From contig DTYK01000101.1 of the NCBI GenBank assembly GCA_012961925.1, positions 1 through 5,021 of the forward strand: a DNA stretch of 5,021 bases. The letters are read 5' to 3'. Positions 1 to 5,021 of this stretch are shown piece after piece; the stretch's first letter is position 1, and the number at the start of each line of letters is the position of its first letter. Under the pieces are notes generated by a model, which saw only the letters and a list, made by a program, of their open reading frames with translations, had not been told where the DNA came from and did no database searches. This DNA is from Candidatus Latescibacterota bacterium (GTDB lineage Bacteria; Latescibacterota; MVCY01; DTYK01). Position numbers and translations under genes: made by a program.

Positions 1-494
1 ACCCCGCCTTCTTCTTGTACATATTTTCTTACAATACTGCTAACACGTGCTTTACTACCATAACACATGCCATAAAGTGCCAATGAACCACGATTGCGTC
101 TCTGGGCAGAGCGCAAAAGTTGGGCTATTCTTACCCCCAAATCCTTTGGAATTGTGTTTGGTCCACTCTTAACTTGAATATGGTGATGTCTTCCCCTCTT
201 AGTTTTCAGAATATCGGCTCCCTCAACCCCAGTGCCCTCAGAGAAGACCTTAGCAGCATCCTGCAAAGCAATGCCAAATGATGTAACTGTTCCTCTCTCA
301 AGCCTTTGGCTTATAAGCCATCTCACAATTGCTTCTGAATTATCGAGACCTAGTTCATGTGAGAGAATTCTAATAAGAAATGGATTGATGTCTAAATGAC
401 TCAGTTTTAATCCATGAACTGTCTTGACACGATTTAACAAGAATTTCCTGAAGATTTGCTCTATTTGCTTACGCTTTTCAACATCAATTGGCAT
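1..494 (-). CDS. Type II restriction endonuclease, PmeII-like (partial, C-terminus outside window)
   Basis: This open frame runs leftward from an ATG at 494 and leaves the window without a stop, giving 164 visible residues. It reads as a PD-(D/E)XK nuclease that would cut double-stranded DNA at a specific site in the cytoplasm. The likely active site is Asp94 (in EGAD, 91-94) with Gln107-Val-Lys109 in HIQVKSGPNT, that is D-x12-QxK, a known variant of D...ExK. The segment around NPFLIR (37-42), the TSFGIALQ stretch (71-78), KSGPNT and the later RRN...YG block resemble what I recall of the PmeII family. That family name is from memory, while the nuclease motif is visible. The start is supported by AAGGAGG at 502-508, seven bases upstream. 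No methyltransferase is seen in the window; it could lie beyond the left edge. The gene is visibly more AT-rich than the lipoprotein and recX, which suggests transfer. Confidence 0.72.
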   Translation of the reverse strand, partial: MPIDVEKRKQIEQIFRKFLLNRVKTVHGLKLSHLDINPFLIRILSHELGLDNSEAIVRWLISQRLERGTVTSFGIALQDAAKVFSEGTGVEGADILKTKRGRHHHIQVKSGPNTIPKDLGVRIAQLLRSAQRRNRGSLALYGMCYGSKARVSSIVRKYVQEEGG

Positions 495-523
495 GTTTTT
501 GCCTCCTTCTATTCATGGTCGTC

Positions 524-582
524 GTTTCGCCTAACGTTTTGATTTGCGAAAGAAGTTTCGCCAATCCTCCCTTGCTGCGAAA
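524..582. repeat. Two tandem 31-bp imperfect repeats, each with inverted ends
   Basis: GTTTCGCC occurs at 524-531 and again at 555-562, and TGCGAAA at 545-551 and 576-582, so both blocks repeat with a period of exactly 31 bp. Within each unit the TTTCGC and GCGAAA ends are inverted relative to each other. The centres of the units differ. The inner pair (546-560, GCGAAAGAAGTTTCGC) also forms a tight hairpin of 6 bp, extendable to about 8 bp with one bulged G on the minus strand. The first unit holds GCCTAAC (529-535), which is GTTAGGC on the minus strand. The block lies between the recombinase remnant and the restriction gene. Function is unknown; a recombination site remnant is one option. 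Confidence 0.6.
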
Positions 583-599
583 TTGTAATTCACCCACTT

Positions 600-1180
600 T
601 CAACCTGCTCCCTTCTTCATAATCTGGTCCAATGGGCTGATAATCTTCTCCGTCTGCTGCCTGGCAACATGGGTATAGATTTGAGTCGTCTTGATATTAG
701 AATGGCCTAAAAGCTCCTGAATGTAGCGAATATCAGTACCGTGCTCCAGAAGATGAGTGGCAAAACTGTGACGCAAGGTATGAGCAGAGGCTTTCTTCTG
801 AATCCCGGCGCGCTTGATAGCATTCTCCATGATCTTCTCCCCACTTCGCAGTGAGTAATGTCCTTCTCAGAGAGAACAACGGGTAATTTCTTCGCTTTCT
901 TCGGCCTTGGAAACCCAGCTATTTTTACCGGCTGTTTTAACACTTGACTATAGAAATACTTAATAGCACTAACGGCCTGGTTGACATAAGAATGAGACAC
1001 ACGCTTTTCATCCAACAGATAGAGGAGATAGCGTTGGATATCAGAAGCTGCCAACTGCCGCGGGTCTTTCCTGTGATAGGCCACGAACCGCCTCATATGC
1101 TGCAGGTATGTCTTCCGAGTACGATAACTGTAGCCCTCCAGCTTCAATCGCTCTTCCATCCGCTGCTGCAACTCTCCCAT
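600..1180 (-). pseudogene. Tyrosine recombinase (XerC/D- or phage-integrase-like), core deleted
   Basis: Two frames together make the two ends of one site-specific tyrosine recombinase. The N-terminal part starts at ATG 1180 (GAGGT at 7 bases upstream). It carries a SAM-like core-binding domain: GYSYRTRKTYLQHMRRF (16-32), SYVNQAVSAIKYFY (64-77), then a basic linker and LPVVLSEKDI (99-108). The homology then stops near 857. The C-terminal part resumes in another frame from about 860 to TGA at 602-600. It carries HTLRHSFATHLLE with catalytic His and Arg, LGH, and the nucleophile tyrosine in IYTHV (726-668 region). The middle of the catalytic domain, including the first catalytic Arg and the Lys hairpin, is absent. 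By comparison with XerD about 95-105 residues (about 300 bp) are missing, and the remaining join is also out of frame. The enzyme cannot be active. The N-terminal frame runs on as nonsense to 707. The closing SPLD motif occurs in integron integrases and in other IntI-like recombinases, but the IntI-specific region lies in the deleted part, so the subfamily is open. Confidence 0.9.
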
Positions 1181-1252
1181 CCCACCAACCTCAATACATA
1201 AAAACTCGATTGCCTCCTATCCTTCGATCCTACCAGCAATCCGGCTTCTAAA

Positions 1253-1313
1253 TTTTCTCCATCCTGAGGCCCCACAGCTTTGTGGACCGAAGTTTTCTCC
1301 CCTCCAGGCCCCA
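1253..1313. repeat. Diverged direct repeat upstream of the recombinase remnant
   Basis: TTTTCTCC is followed six bases later by AGGCCCCA at 1253-1274. The same two blocks occur at 1293-1313 with a five-base gap, a spacing of about 40 bp between copies. A short hairpin, CCACA-GCTT-TGTGG (1272-1285), sits between them. The copies lie in what would be the 5' leader of the recombinase. They may be regulator or recombinase binding sites, or simple sequence duplication. Confidence 0.4.
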
Positions 1314-1335
1314 GACGTCAACATAGTCATCTAAA

Positions 1336-1363
1336 AGTTTAATTAAAAAGACAAAAAAGTCAA
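1336..1363 (-). promoter_or_regulatory. Candidate sigma70-type promoter for the recombinase
   Basis: On the minus strand TTGACT (1363-1358) is followed after 16 bases by TAAACT (1341-1336), in a very AT-rich stretch. Transcription would start near 1329, leaving a leader of about 150 bases before the recombinase ATG at 1180. The -35 matches five of six consensus bases and the -10 four of six. AT-rich sequence gives such matches by chance, so this is a prediction only. Confidence 0.35.
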
Positions 1364-1424
1364 GCAAAATCCCCTCTTATGAAGAAAAGGCAGTCAACAA
1401 CAGTCGCTTCCAAACGCAACTGAA

Positions 1425-1457
1425 AAGGGCAATGAGCAAAGGCTACTCATTGCCCTT
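1425..1457 (-). terminator. Strong hairpin, probable terminator of the lipoprotein operon
   Basis: AAGGGCAATGAG (1425-1436) and CTCATTGCCCTT (1446-1457) form a perfect 12-bp stem with a nine-base loop. It lies about 85 bases past the lipoprotein stop, so it would end leftward transcription of that operon. The T-run on the minus side is short (CCCTTTTCAG, part of it in the stem). On the plus side it is CTTTGTCT. It could therefore work in both directions, but is not an ideal U-tract in either. Confidence 0.6.
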
Positions 1458-1478
1458 CTTTGTCTCAGCCTAAGCCGA

Positions 1479-1520
1479 CCGGGATAATCCTACCACAAAG
1501 TAGGCCGTATTTATCCCCGG
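1479..1520. other. Two-tier stem between the lipoprotein stop and the terminator
   Basis: An outer stem pairs CCGGGATAA (1479-1487) with TTATCCCCGG (1511-1520), with one bulged base. It encloses an inner stem, CCTAC (1489-1493) with GTAGG (1500-1504), over a six-base loop. It starts about 20 bases past the lipoprotein stop codon at 1542. It has no T-tract, so it is more likely an mRNA 3'-end protecting structure or a recombination or protein site than a terminator. Function is not known. Confidence 0.4.
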
Positions 1521-1541
1521 AGCATGGTTTATCTCCCAACG

Positions 1542-2981
1542 TCAGCCGAAGATCATGAAGGAAAGGGCGATCGGCGGACCAGCCACCGGCTTTTCAAACC
1601 CTTCTTCCTCGGGGAACGCCCAGCGGATCAGTGCCTCGAATTTCTCCCGGGTCATACCAGGAAGGAGACCGCCGAACGTATAGTCAGGGAAGACAGGGAA
1701 GAAATCCTCTGCCATCATGTCCAGCGGGTTCCCCTTCTCATCAGTAAAGTAGATCGGAGGCCCTTCGACCATTCCCCACTGCTCCTCCGGTAGCCAGGCA
1801 TGGTAGGGGAGGAGGGTCCTGAGATCCTGAACCGGATTATCGAGAATATGAGCTATGTCTACGATGATCGGCACGTCCGGGGTGGTCTCATCGCCGTCAA
1901 AGTCCTCAGTGAGCGTATAAGGTCCGCTCAGGATCTTCTTGAGTTCGGCGATGATGTCTTCCGGACGATCAAAGGCCCTGGCGAAGTTCGGCGCTTCGGG
2001 ATCGCCCGGTACGATCTGCTCATCCATCATCGCTATCATCTCTACTTTGATCACATCATCATCCTGCGGATCAGTCTCGGCACGGATGAAGGCGAGACAC
2101 CCTTCGGCCTTATCAAGGGCGGTAAGCAACCCGGATTTCACCTCCCTCATGCGATTGCCAGGCCTTAAGGTGAGGAACGTAGGGCTATCCTCGATGAGAT
2201 ACTTGAAATGCCTGGCGGCAGCGATCTCATCCTCAAGGTACTCGTAGCTCCCGTCCTTGTCGAAGTCCAGGTTATATGCTGTGACGAGGTTGGCAACGAC
2301 CCTGAGGATATTCAATGACGCATCCAGTAAGTAGACCTCCCCCAGATCGACCTCCATTGTATCCGGTTGAGCCGTCATCCTTGGGGGGAGTAGATACTGG
2401 AAGTCCGGATGCCCTTCGAGGATGGCCAGACGCTCCAGGGCGTAGTCGATGCGCGGGACAAGCTCCGTTTCGATAATCTCCTGCACCTCATGCACCAGAG
2501 GAGGGTTGCTCAATGCTGTGTTTGCAGTCTTGAACAGGAGCCGGGGTAAAGATCGTACCGCCTTAGCCTGGCCGACCCTCGATGCTCCTTCTCCATACCG
2601 CGGCGACATGGGGAATACCCCGCTTTCAGTCCAGGCCTCCAGGCTGTCGATTACGGTACGGATGTCGGGGTCGTTGAGGAGGCTCAGGATCTCGGTCACA
2701 GCAGCGCCAAAGTTGGCCTGAAGGTTGCCTGGATCCAGCGTAAGGGCCTCCTTATAGGCGGCATTAGCCGCGGTGAAATCCGGGAGCTCCTCCTCTCCCA
2801 TGGCAATTGCCACAGCATTCACAAGATGGTTCTCCGCGTCGGTAACCCTGGTTCTTGCCAGGGCCCTTTCCTCTTCGGTCACCTCCTCGACCCCGGTCGG
2901 GCCCTCAGCACAGCCGATAAGCCACAAAAGCGGCATAAACAGGACTGTGATTGCGATCACGGTAAACATCTGCCTTCTCAT
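1542..2981 (-). CDS. Predicted TPR-type lipoprotein with an EF-hand-like loop, function unknown
   Basis: The 479-residue product starts with a lipoprotein signal: basic MRRQ, a hydrophobic stretch (5-22) and the lipobox LIGC, with Cys24 as the lipid site. The mature protein is probably anchored in a membrane facing the periplasm; the inner or outer leaflet is not decidable. Residues 69-100 (AAYKEALTLDPGNLQANFG at 74-92) look like a TPR-type helical pair, and the following region (to about 300) is mostly predicted helix. Residues 239-250 fit an EF-hand or dockerin-like calcium loop (Asp239, Asp241, Asp243, Gly244, Glu250). A second Asp-rich stretch (DFDGDETTPD, 360-369) only partly fits. The C-terminal part, rich in Pro, Phe and Gly, ends with an aliphatic tail. 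Translation starts behind GGGGG six bases upstream. The ATG overlaps the stop of the upstream nucleotidyltransferase gene by four bases (ATGA), so the two are probably translationally coupled. I do not recognise a named family; a scaffold or uptake-related role would be guesswork. Confidence 0.85.
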   Translation of the reverse strand: MRRQMFTVIAITVLFMPLLWLIGCAEGPTGVEEVTEEERALARTRVTDAENHLVNAVAIAMGEEELPDFTAANAAYKEALTLDPGNLQANFGAAVTEILSLLNDPDIRTVIDSLEAWTESGVFPMSPRYGEGASRVGQAKAVRSLPRLLFKTANTALSNPPLVHEVQEIIETELVPRIDYALERLAILEGHPDFQYLLPPRMTAQPDTMEVDLGEVYLLDASLNILRVVANLVTAYNLDFDKDGSYEYLEDEIAAARHFKYLIEDSPTFLTLRPGNRMREVKSGLLTALDKAEGCLAFIRAETDPQDDDVIKVEMIAMMDEQIVPGDPEAPNFARAFDRPEDIIAELKKILSGPYTLTEDFDGDETTPDVPIIVDIAHILDNPVQDLRTLLPYHAWLPEEQWGMVEGPPIYFTDEKGNPLDMMAEDFFPVFPDYTFGGLLPGMTREKFEALIRWAFPEEEGFEKPVAGPPIALSFMIFG

Positions 2982-3427
2982 CTCGAACCCCCTTTTTTCT
3001 TTAACCTCAATAGATACTTGAGATCTTGTAGATCTTGAGGGCGCCCCACTGCCCTTTTCATCTCAATAAGATCGTCCAGCGAGGCGAAAAATACCGATGT
3101 GTTCCCAAACTTAGCCTTAGTCTTATTTTTCCAAATTCTTTCAAAGGACATACCTTTTACAAACGGATGGATGTCTGCCTCGGTGGCGTACTGACGGATC
3201 AATAACTTTTTCGTCAATAAGTCATCTACCGAAACATCGGACATATCATACCCGAACTCTTTCAGAGCTTGTAAGGTTCGCTCCGCATTCCCGCGCTCCG
3301 GTCTTATGAAGATGTCGATATCTAATGTTGCACGGACATATCCATACACAGGGAAGGCGGTGGCCCCGATTATCACAAAATCAACATTATGTTCTTTTAA
3401 TAATCTGAGGAGGTCTTCTGTGTCCAT
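2978..3427 (-). CDS. Small nucleotidyltransferase, MNT/AbiEii-like (possible toxin of a TA module)
   Basis: This 149-residue protein has the signature of a minimal nucleotidyltransferase fold, which transfers an NMP to a protein or RNA target. VIIGATA (18-24) stands at the nucleotide-binding turn, where the family usually has GG or GS. It is followed by TLDIDIFI with the metal-binding pair Asp36 and Asp38, and a third acidic residue, Asp85, in ADIHPF. The tail IEMKRAVGRPQDLQDLKYL (121-139) matches the Lys-Arg-GRPxD pattern seen in AbiEii-like and DUF6036-like proteins; those family names are from memory. The start at 3427 is supported by the alignable N-terminus (DLLRLLKEHNVDFVIIG), although the ribosome site (GGAAG) is weak. 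It overlaps the upstream small gene by 41 bp in another frame and the downstream lipoprotein by 4 bp, so it is read as the middle gene of an operon. Whether it is a toxin, a tailoring enzyme or a housekeeping transferase cannot be settled here. Confidence 0.8.
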   Translation of the reverse strand: MDTEDLLRLLKEHNVDFVIIGATAFPVYGYVRATLDIDIFIRPERGNAERTLQALKEFGYDMSDVSVDDLLTKKLLIRQYATEADIHPFVKGMSFERIWKNKTKAKFGNTSVFFASLDDLIEMKRAVGRPQDLQDLKYLLRLKKKGGSR

Positions 3428-3572
3428 TCTCTTCCAATAGTTCCAACAGCTCCTTGGTCTTCTTAAACATCAGATGAAACCTCTCTTGAATTGTCAGGGA
3501 CAAAAGCCAGGAGAGCTCAAACTCGATCTCCTTCTCTTCATTATGATCGCTCAATTTTAACACGTGGTTCAT
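3387..3572 (-). CDS. Small acidic protein, probable partner of the nucleotidyltransferase
   Basis: The 61-residue frame is very rich in Glu and Lys. It has an acidic N-terminal stretch (EEKEIEFELSWLLS, 12-25), then SLTIQERFHLMF (25-36), then a leucine-rich helix (KKTKELLELLEENG) and a basic tail (RRPPQIIKRT). Small proteins with a W-(x)n-T-x-x-ER pattern commonly stand just upstream of AbiEii-like nucleotidyltransferases, so it may be the antidote or binding partner; this is inference from position and pattern recall. I chose the ATG at 3572 because GGAGG lies five bases upstream (3578-3582). A frame open to ATG 3620 exists, but no better ribosome site precedes it. The stop (TAA, 3389-3387) lies 41 bp inside the next gene. 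Confidence 0.6.
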   Translation of the reverse strand: MNHVLKLSDHNEEKEIEFELSWLLSLTIQERFHLMFKKTKELLELLEENGHRRPPQIIKRT

Positions 3573-3577
3573 TAAGT

Positions 3578-3582
3578 CCTCC
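3578..3582 (-). promoter_or_regulatory. Ribosome-binding site that fixes the small-protein start
   Basis: GGAGG on the minus strand, five bases before ATG 3572, is the best Shine-Dalgarno among the possible in-frame starts (3620, 3602, 3584, 3572). It makes the shortest version the most likely product. Confidence 0.5.
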
Positions 3583-3870
3583 ATTCCACCCTTCAAAGCC
3601 ATATAGACCGGCTTCAGCATTTTGGCAAAAAGGTCTTGCTTGAAGGATTCTGTACTGAAGAGCGTTTCCCTTCCTCACGGTTTATGACCTCTCGATAACA
3701 AAATAACCATCATACAGTATAAAGTCAAGCCCAATATTTCCATTCTTTACCTTCAACAAATCCACCCGGGGGGATGCTATGCCATAATTACATGTAGCAA
3801 AACCGGGAAATTTTAAAAGAAGAGACGGGACAAATACCCGATTCTTGGCCATCTTCCAGGCCTTTTTTAC

Positions 3871-3899
3871 TTGACATTTTCGCCCCTGGGGGTTACATT
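3871..3899 (+). promoter_or_regulatory. Candidate sigma70 promoter of recX-alaS
   Basis: A perfect TTGACA (3871-3876) is followed by 17 bases and TACATT (3894-3899), four of six -10 matches. It points at recX, roughly 90 bases downstream. The consensus -35 and ideal spacing make it the best promoter in the window. Confidence 0.55.
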
Positions 3900-3926
3900 T
3901 GAAGAGAGATAAAATAGGGATACAAT
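3899..3926 (+). promoter_or_regulatory. Alternative, closer recX promoter
   Basis: TTGAAG (3899-3904) is followed after 16 bases by TACAAT (3921-3926), a good -10 with a weaker -35. Use of this site would put the start near 3933 and shorten the leader to about 60 bases. No LexA-type box (CTG-N10-CAG) was seen around either site. Confidence 0.35.
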
Positions 3927-3992
3927 GCCGTACTGGCTCCAATTTTGTGGGCCGGGCTTTTATCAGTGGCTGTGAATTATCACCTCAATGTT

Positions 3993-4649
3993 ATGGGTGG
4001 ACCACGCAAGATAACTGCCATCTCGCCTCAGAAGAGGAACCCCCACCGTCGGTCGGTCTTTCTTAACGGTGAGTTTGCCTTTGGCCTGAGCGAAGAGGTT
4101 ATTGAAAAATACCGGCTTAGAGTCGGCTCCGAGATTGATGAGGAGACTTTCACGCAGATCCTTGAGAAGGATGAGGTGGCAAGGGCCAGGGATTCGGCTT
4201 TGAGGTATCTCTCCTACCGTCCCAGAAGCAAGAAGGAGGTTATTGACAAACTCTCAGAAAAGGGTTATAATGAGAGCACTATCGCGAAGGTGATCGAGGA
4301 TCTCATCAAGGCTGGATTGATAGATGACCTTGAGTTTTCACGGATGTGGGCGAGGGATAGGCTCAAGAACAGGCCGAAAGGACGACGGTTGATAGCCCAA
4401 GAGCTATGGCAGAAGGGGGTGGCGGATGAGATCTCCCGGAGGGCGATCGAAGAGGTGTTTCGGGATGTCGATGAGGGCGAAATAGCGGCCACCCTGCTTG
4501 AGAGGAGACTCCGAAGGTACCGGGACCTTGACCAGGTGCGGGCAAAAAGGAGGATGTTCGAGTTTCTATTAAGAAGAGGGTTTGACCGGGAGACCATCGG
4601 AAAGGTGGTAGCTGAGGCCTGGAGGAAACTGGAAGATGAGGTCTGGTGA
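3993..4649 (+). CDS. recX: RecX, regulator of RecA recombinase
   Basis: RecX binds RecA filaments on DNA and limits RecA recombinase and coprotease activity in the cytoplasm. With the ATG at 3993 the product is 218 residues, a normal length for the longer RecX proteins. The N-terminal ITAISPQ (7-13) and VFLNGEFAFGL (22-32) are followed by three helical repeats. The hallmarks are YLSYRPRSKKEV (72-83), GLIDDLEFSRMW (108-119), KGRRLIAQELWQKG (129-142) and a last repeat around RRMFEFLLRRGFD (186-198). The frame stays open upstream to a TTG at 3945, but the residues before Met17 of that longer form (WAGLLSVAVNYHLNV) do not look like RecX. None of the starts has a good Shine-Dalgarno, so the exact start is the uncertain part. 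alaS begins 14 bp before its stop, so the two are one transcription unit. RecA itself is not next door on this strand. Confidence 0.9.
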   Translation: MGGPRKITAISPQKRNPHRRSVFLNGEFAFGLSEEVIEKYRLRVGSEIDEETFTQILEKDEVARARDSALRYLSYRPRSKKEVIDKLSEKGYNESTIAKVIEDLIKAGLIDDLEFSRMWARDRLKNRPKGRRLIAQELWQKGVADEISRRAIEEVFRDVDEGEIAATLLERRLRRYRDLDQVRAKRRMFEFLLRRGFDRETIGKVVAEAWRKLEDEVW

Positions 4650-5021
4650 GATAAGAGAGGCATTTTTGAGTTATTTCGAGGAGAGAGGTCACAGGAGGGT
4701 ACCGAGCTCTCCTGTCATACCGCAGGACGACCCAACCCTGCTTTTTGCCAATGCCGGGATGAATCAGTTTAAGCTTGCTCTTCTCGGGAAAGAGAAGAGA
4801 GAATACCGCAGGGCCACATCGTGCCAGAAATGTATCCGTGCCGGTGGAAAACACAACGATCTGGAGAAGGTCGGCAGGACGGCAAGGCACCATACCTTCT
4901 TTGAGATGTTAGGCAACTTCTCCTTCGGCGACTATTTCAAGGAGGCGGCCATCGAATATGCCTGGGAATTCATCACTCAGATCCTGAGGCTACCCAAAGA
5001 GAGATTGTGGGTCTCGGTGTA
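4636..5021 (+). CDS. alaS: Alanyl-tRNA synthetase, N-terminal part (cut by window edge)
   Basis: AlaRS is a class II synthetase that charges tRNA-Ala with alanine in the cytoplasm. The 128 visible residues are the start of its catalytic domain. EIREAFLSYFEERGH (5-19) and DPTLLFANAGMNQFK (32-46) form the motif 1 region. RATSCQKCIRAGGKHNDLE (59-77), with Arg68, and GRTARHHTFFEMLGNFSFGDYF (80-101) form the motif 2 region. The editing and C-terminal domains lie beyond the window. The ATG at 4636 matches the usual family start (Met-x-x-x-Glu-Ile-Arg). GGAGG at 4621-4625, ten bases upstream and inside recX, serves as ribosome site. Translation is probably coupled to recX through the 14-bp overlap. 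A small oddity is SCQKC (62-66), where most AlaRS have TSQ(K/R)C. Confidence 0.95.
   Translation, partial: MRSGEIREAFLSYFEERGHRRVPSSPVIPQDDPTLLFANAGMNQFKLALLGKEKREYRRATSCQKCIRAGGKHNDLEKVGRTARHHTFFEMLGNFSFGDYFKEAAIEYAWEFITQILRLPKERLWVSV

Larger units (their letters stand above)
3573..3992. other. Divergent intergenic region with a doubtful small minus-strand frame
   Basis: This roughly 420-bp stretch separates the leftward operon from recX and must hold promoters for both. The plus-side promoters are listed separately; I find no convincing minus-strand promoter. An open minus frame (3942-3682) encodes up to 86 residues. Its second half (from MAKNR, with VDLLKVKNGNIGLDFILYDG) looks like alternating beta strands and could be a real small protein or the tail of a decayed gene. 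It has no clear ribosome site and no family I recognise, and the plus-strand promoter lies within it. I therefore treat it as unproven. Confidence 0.35.

Noticed and set aside
3..600. CRISPR-like repeat-spacer array
   Set aside because: Only two diverged 31-bp units exist, with no spacers and no Cas gene.
529..602. A complete integron attC site
   Set aside because: Only a single GTTAGGC core is seen; the partner RYYYAAC element and the paired L boxes are missing.
944..1201. Plus-strand frame of 85 residues over the recombinase
   Set aside because: It is the reverse of the recognisable recombinase N-terminal domain and has no motif of its own.
1197..1220. A strong AGGAGG in front of ATG 1199 ahead of the recombinase
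   Set aside because: That ATG is followed by one sense codon and then TGA, so it encodes nothing; it could at most act as a leader signal.
1524..2721. Several plus-strand frames of 89-122 residues over the lipoprotein gene
   Set aside because: They overlap a long minus-strand gene with a clear lipobox and ribosome site, and their sequences are low-complexity mirror readings.
3573..3620. Upstream extension of the small protein to ATG 3620 (77 residues)
   Set aside because: The best ribosome site serves ATG 3572, and the extra residues add no recognised feature.
4265..4893. Minus-strand frames under recX and alaS
   Set aside because: Both plus-strand genes are unmistakable; the minus frames are rich in Ser, Pro and Arg and show no family pattern.

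Overview
The window reads as a chromosomal segment of an uncultured, probably diderm bacterium. The core genes are clearly bacterial (recX, alaS), and a lipoprotein signal peptide fits an outer-membrane lineage. Base composition is intermediate and codon use mixed, and I cannot name a phylum. It looks like a conserved housekeeping operon on the right, with accessory and mobile-type DNA on the left.

Layout, all minus strand from 1 to about 3572. First comes the start of a type II restriction endonuclease (1-494, cut by the window edge). A roughly 100-bp spacer with two tandem 31-bp dyad repeats follows. Next is a tyrosine recombinase broken by an internal deletion of its catalytic core (600-1180). 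A 360-bp intergenic stretch (1181-1541) holds a candidate recombinase promoter, a diverged direct repeat, a strong terminator-type hairpin and a second, larger stem. Then comes a three-gene overlapping run, transcribed leftward: a 61-aa small protein, a MNT/AbiEii-like nucleotidyltransferase, and a 479-aa TPR-type lipoprotein whose ATG overlaps the nucleotidyltransferase stop (ATGA).

On the plus strand, after a promoter region in a roughly 420-bp divergent spacer, lie recX (3993-4649) and the 5' part of alaS (from 4636, cut by the right edge). These two overlap by 14 bp and look like a translationally linked pair. The gene order recX-alaS is also found in Escherichia coli downstream of recA. 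Here recA is not directly upstream: the genes there point the other way.

The most interesting parts are three. The restriction endonuclease sits beside a dead recombinase, with an attC-like GTTAGGC core just before its ribosome-binding site. The small-protein/nucleotidyltransferase pair looks like a toxin-antitoxin type module. That module is start-stop coupled to a lipoprotein carrying an EF-hand-like calcium loop, an unusual partnership. No CRISPR array, rRNA or tRNA was seen.
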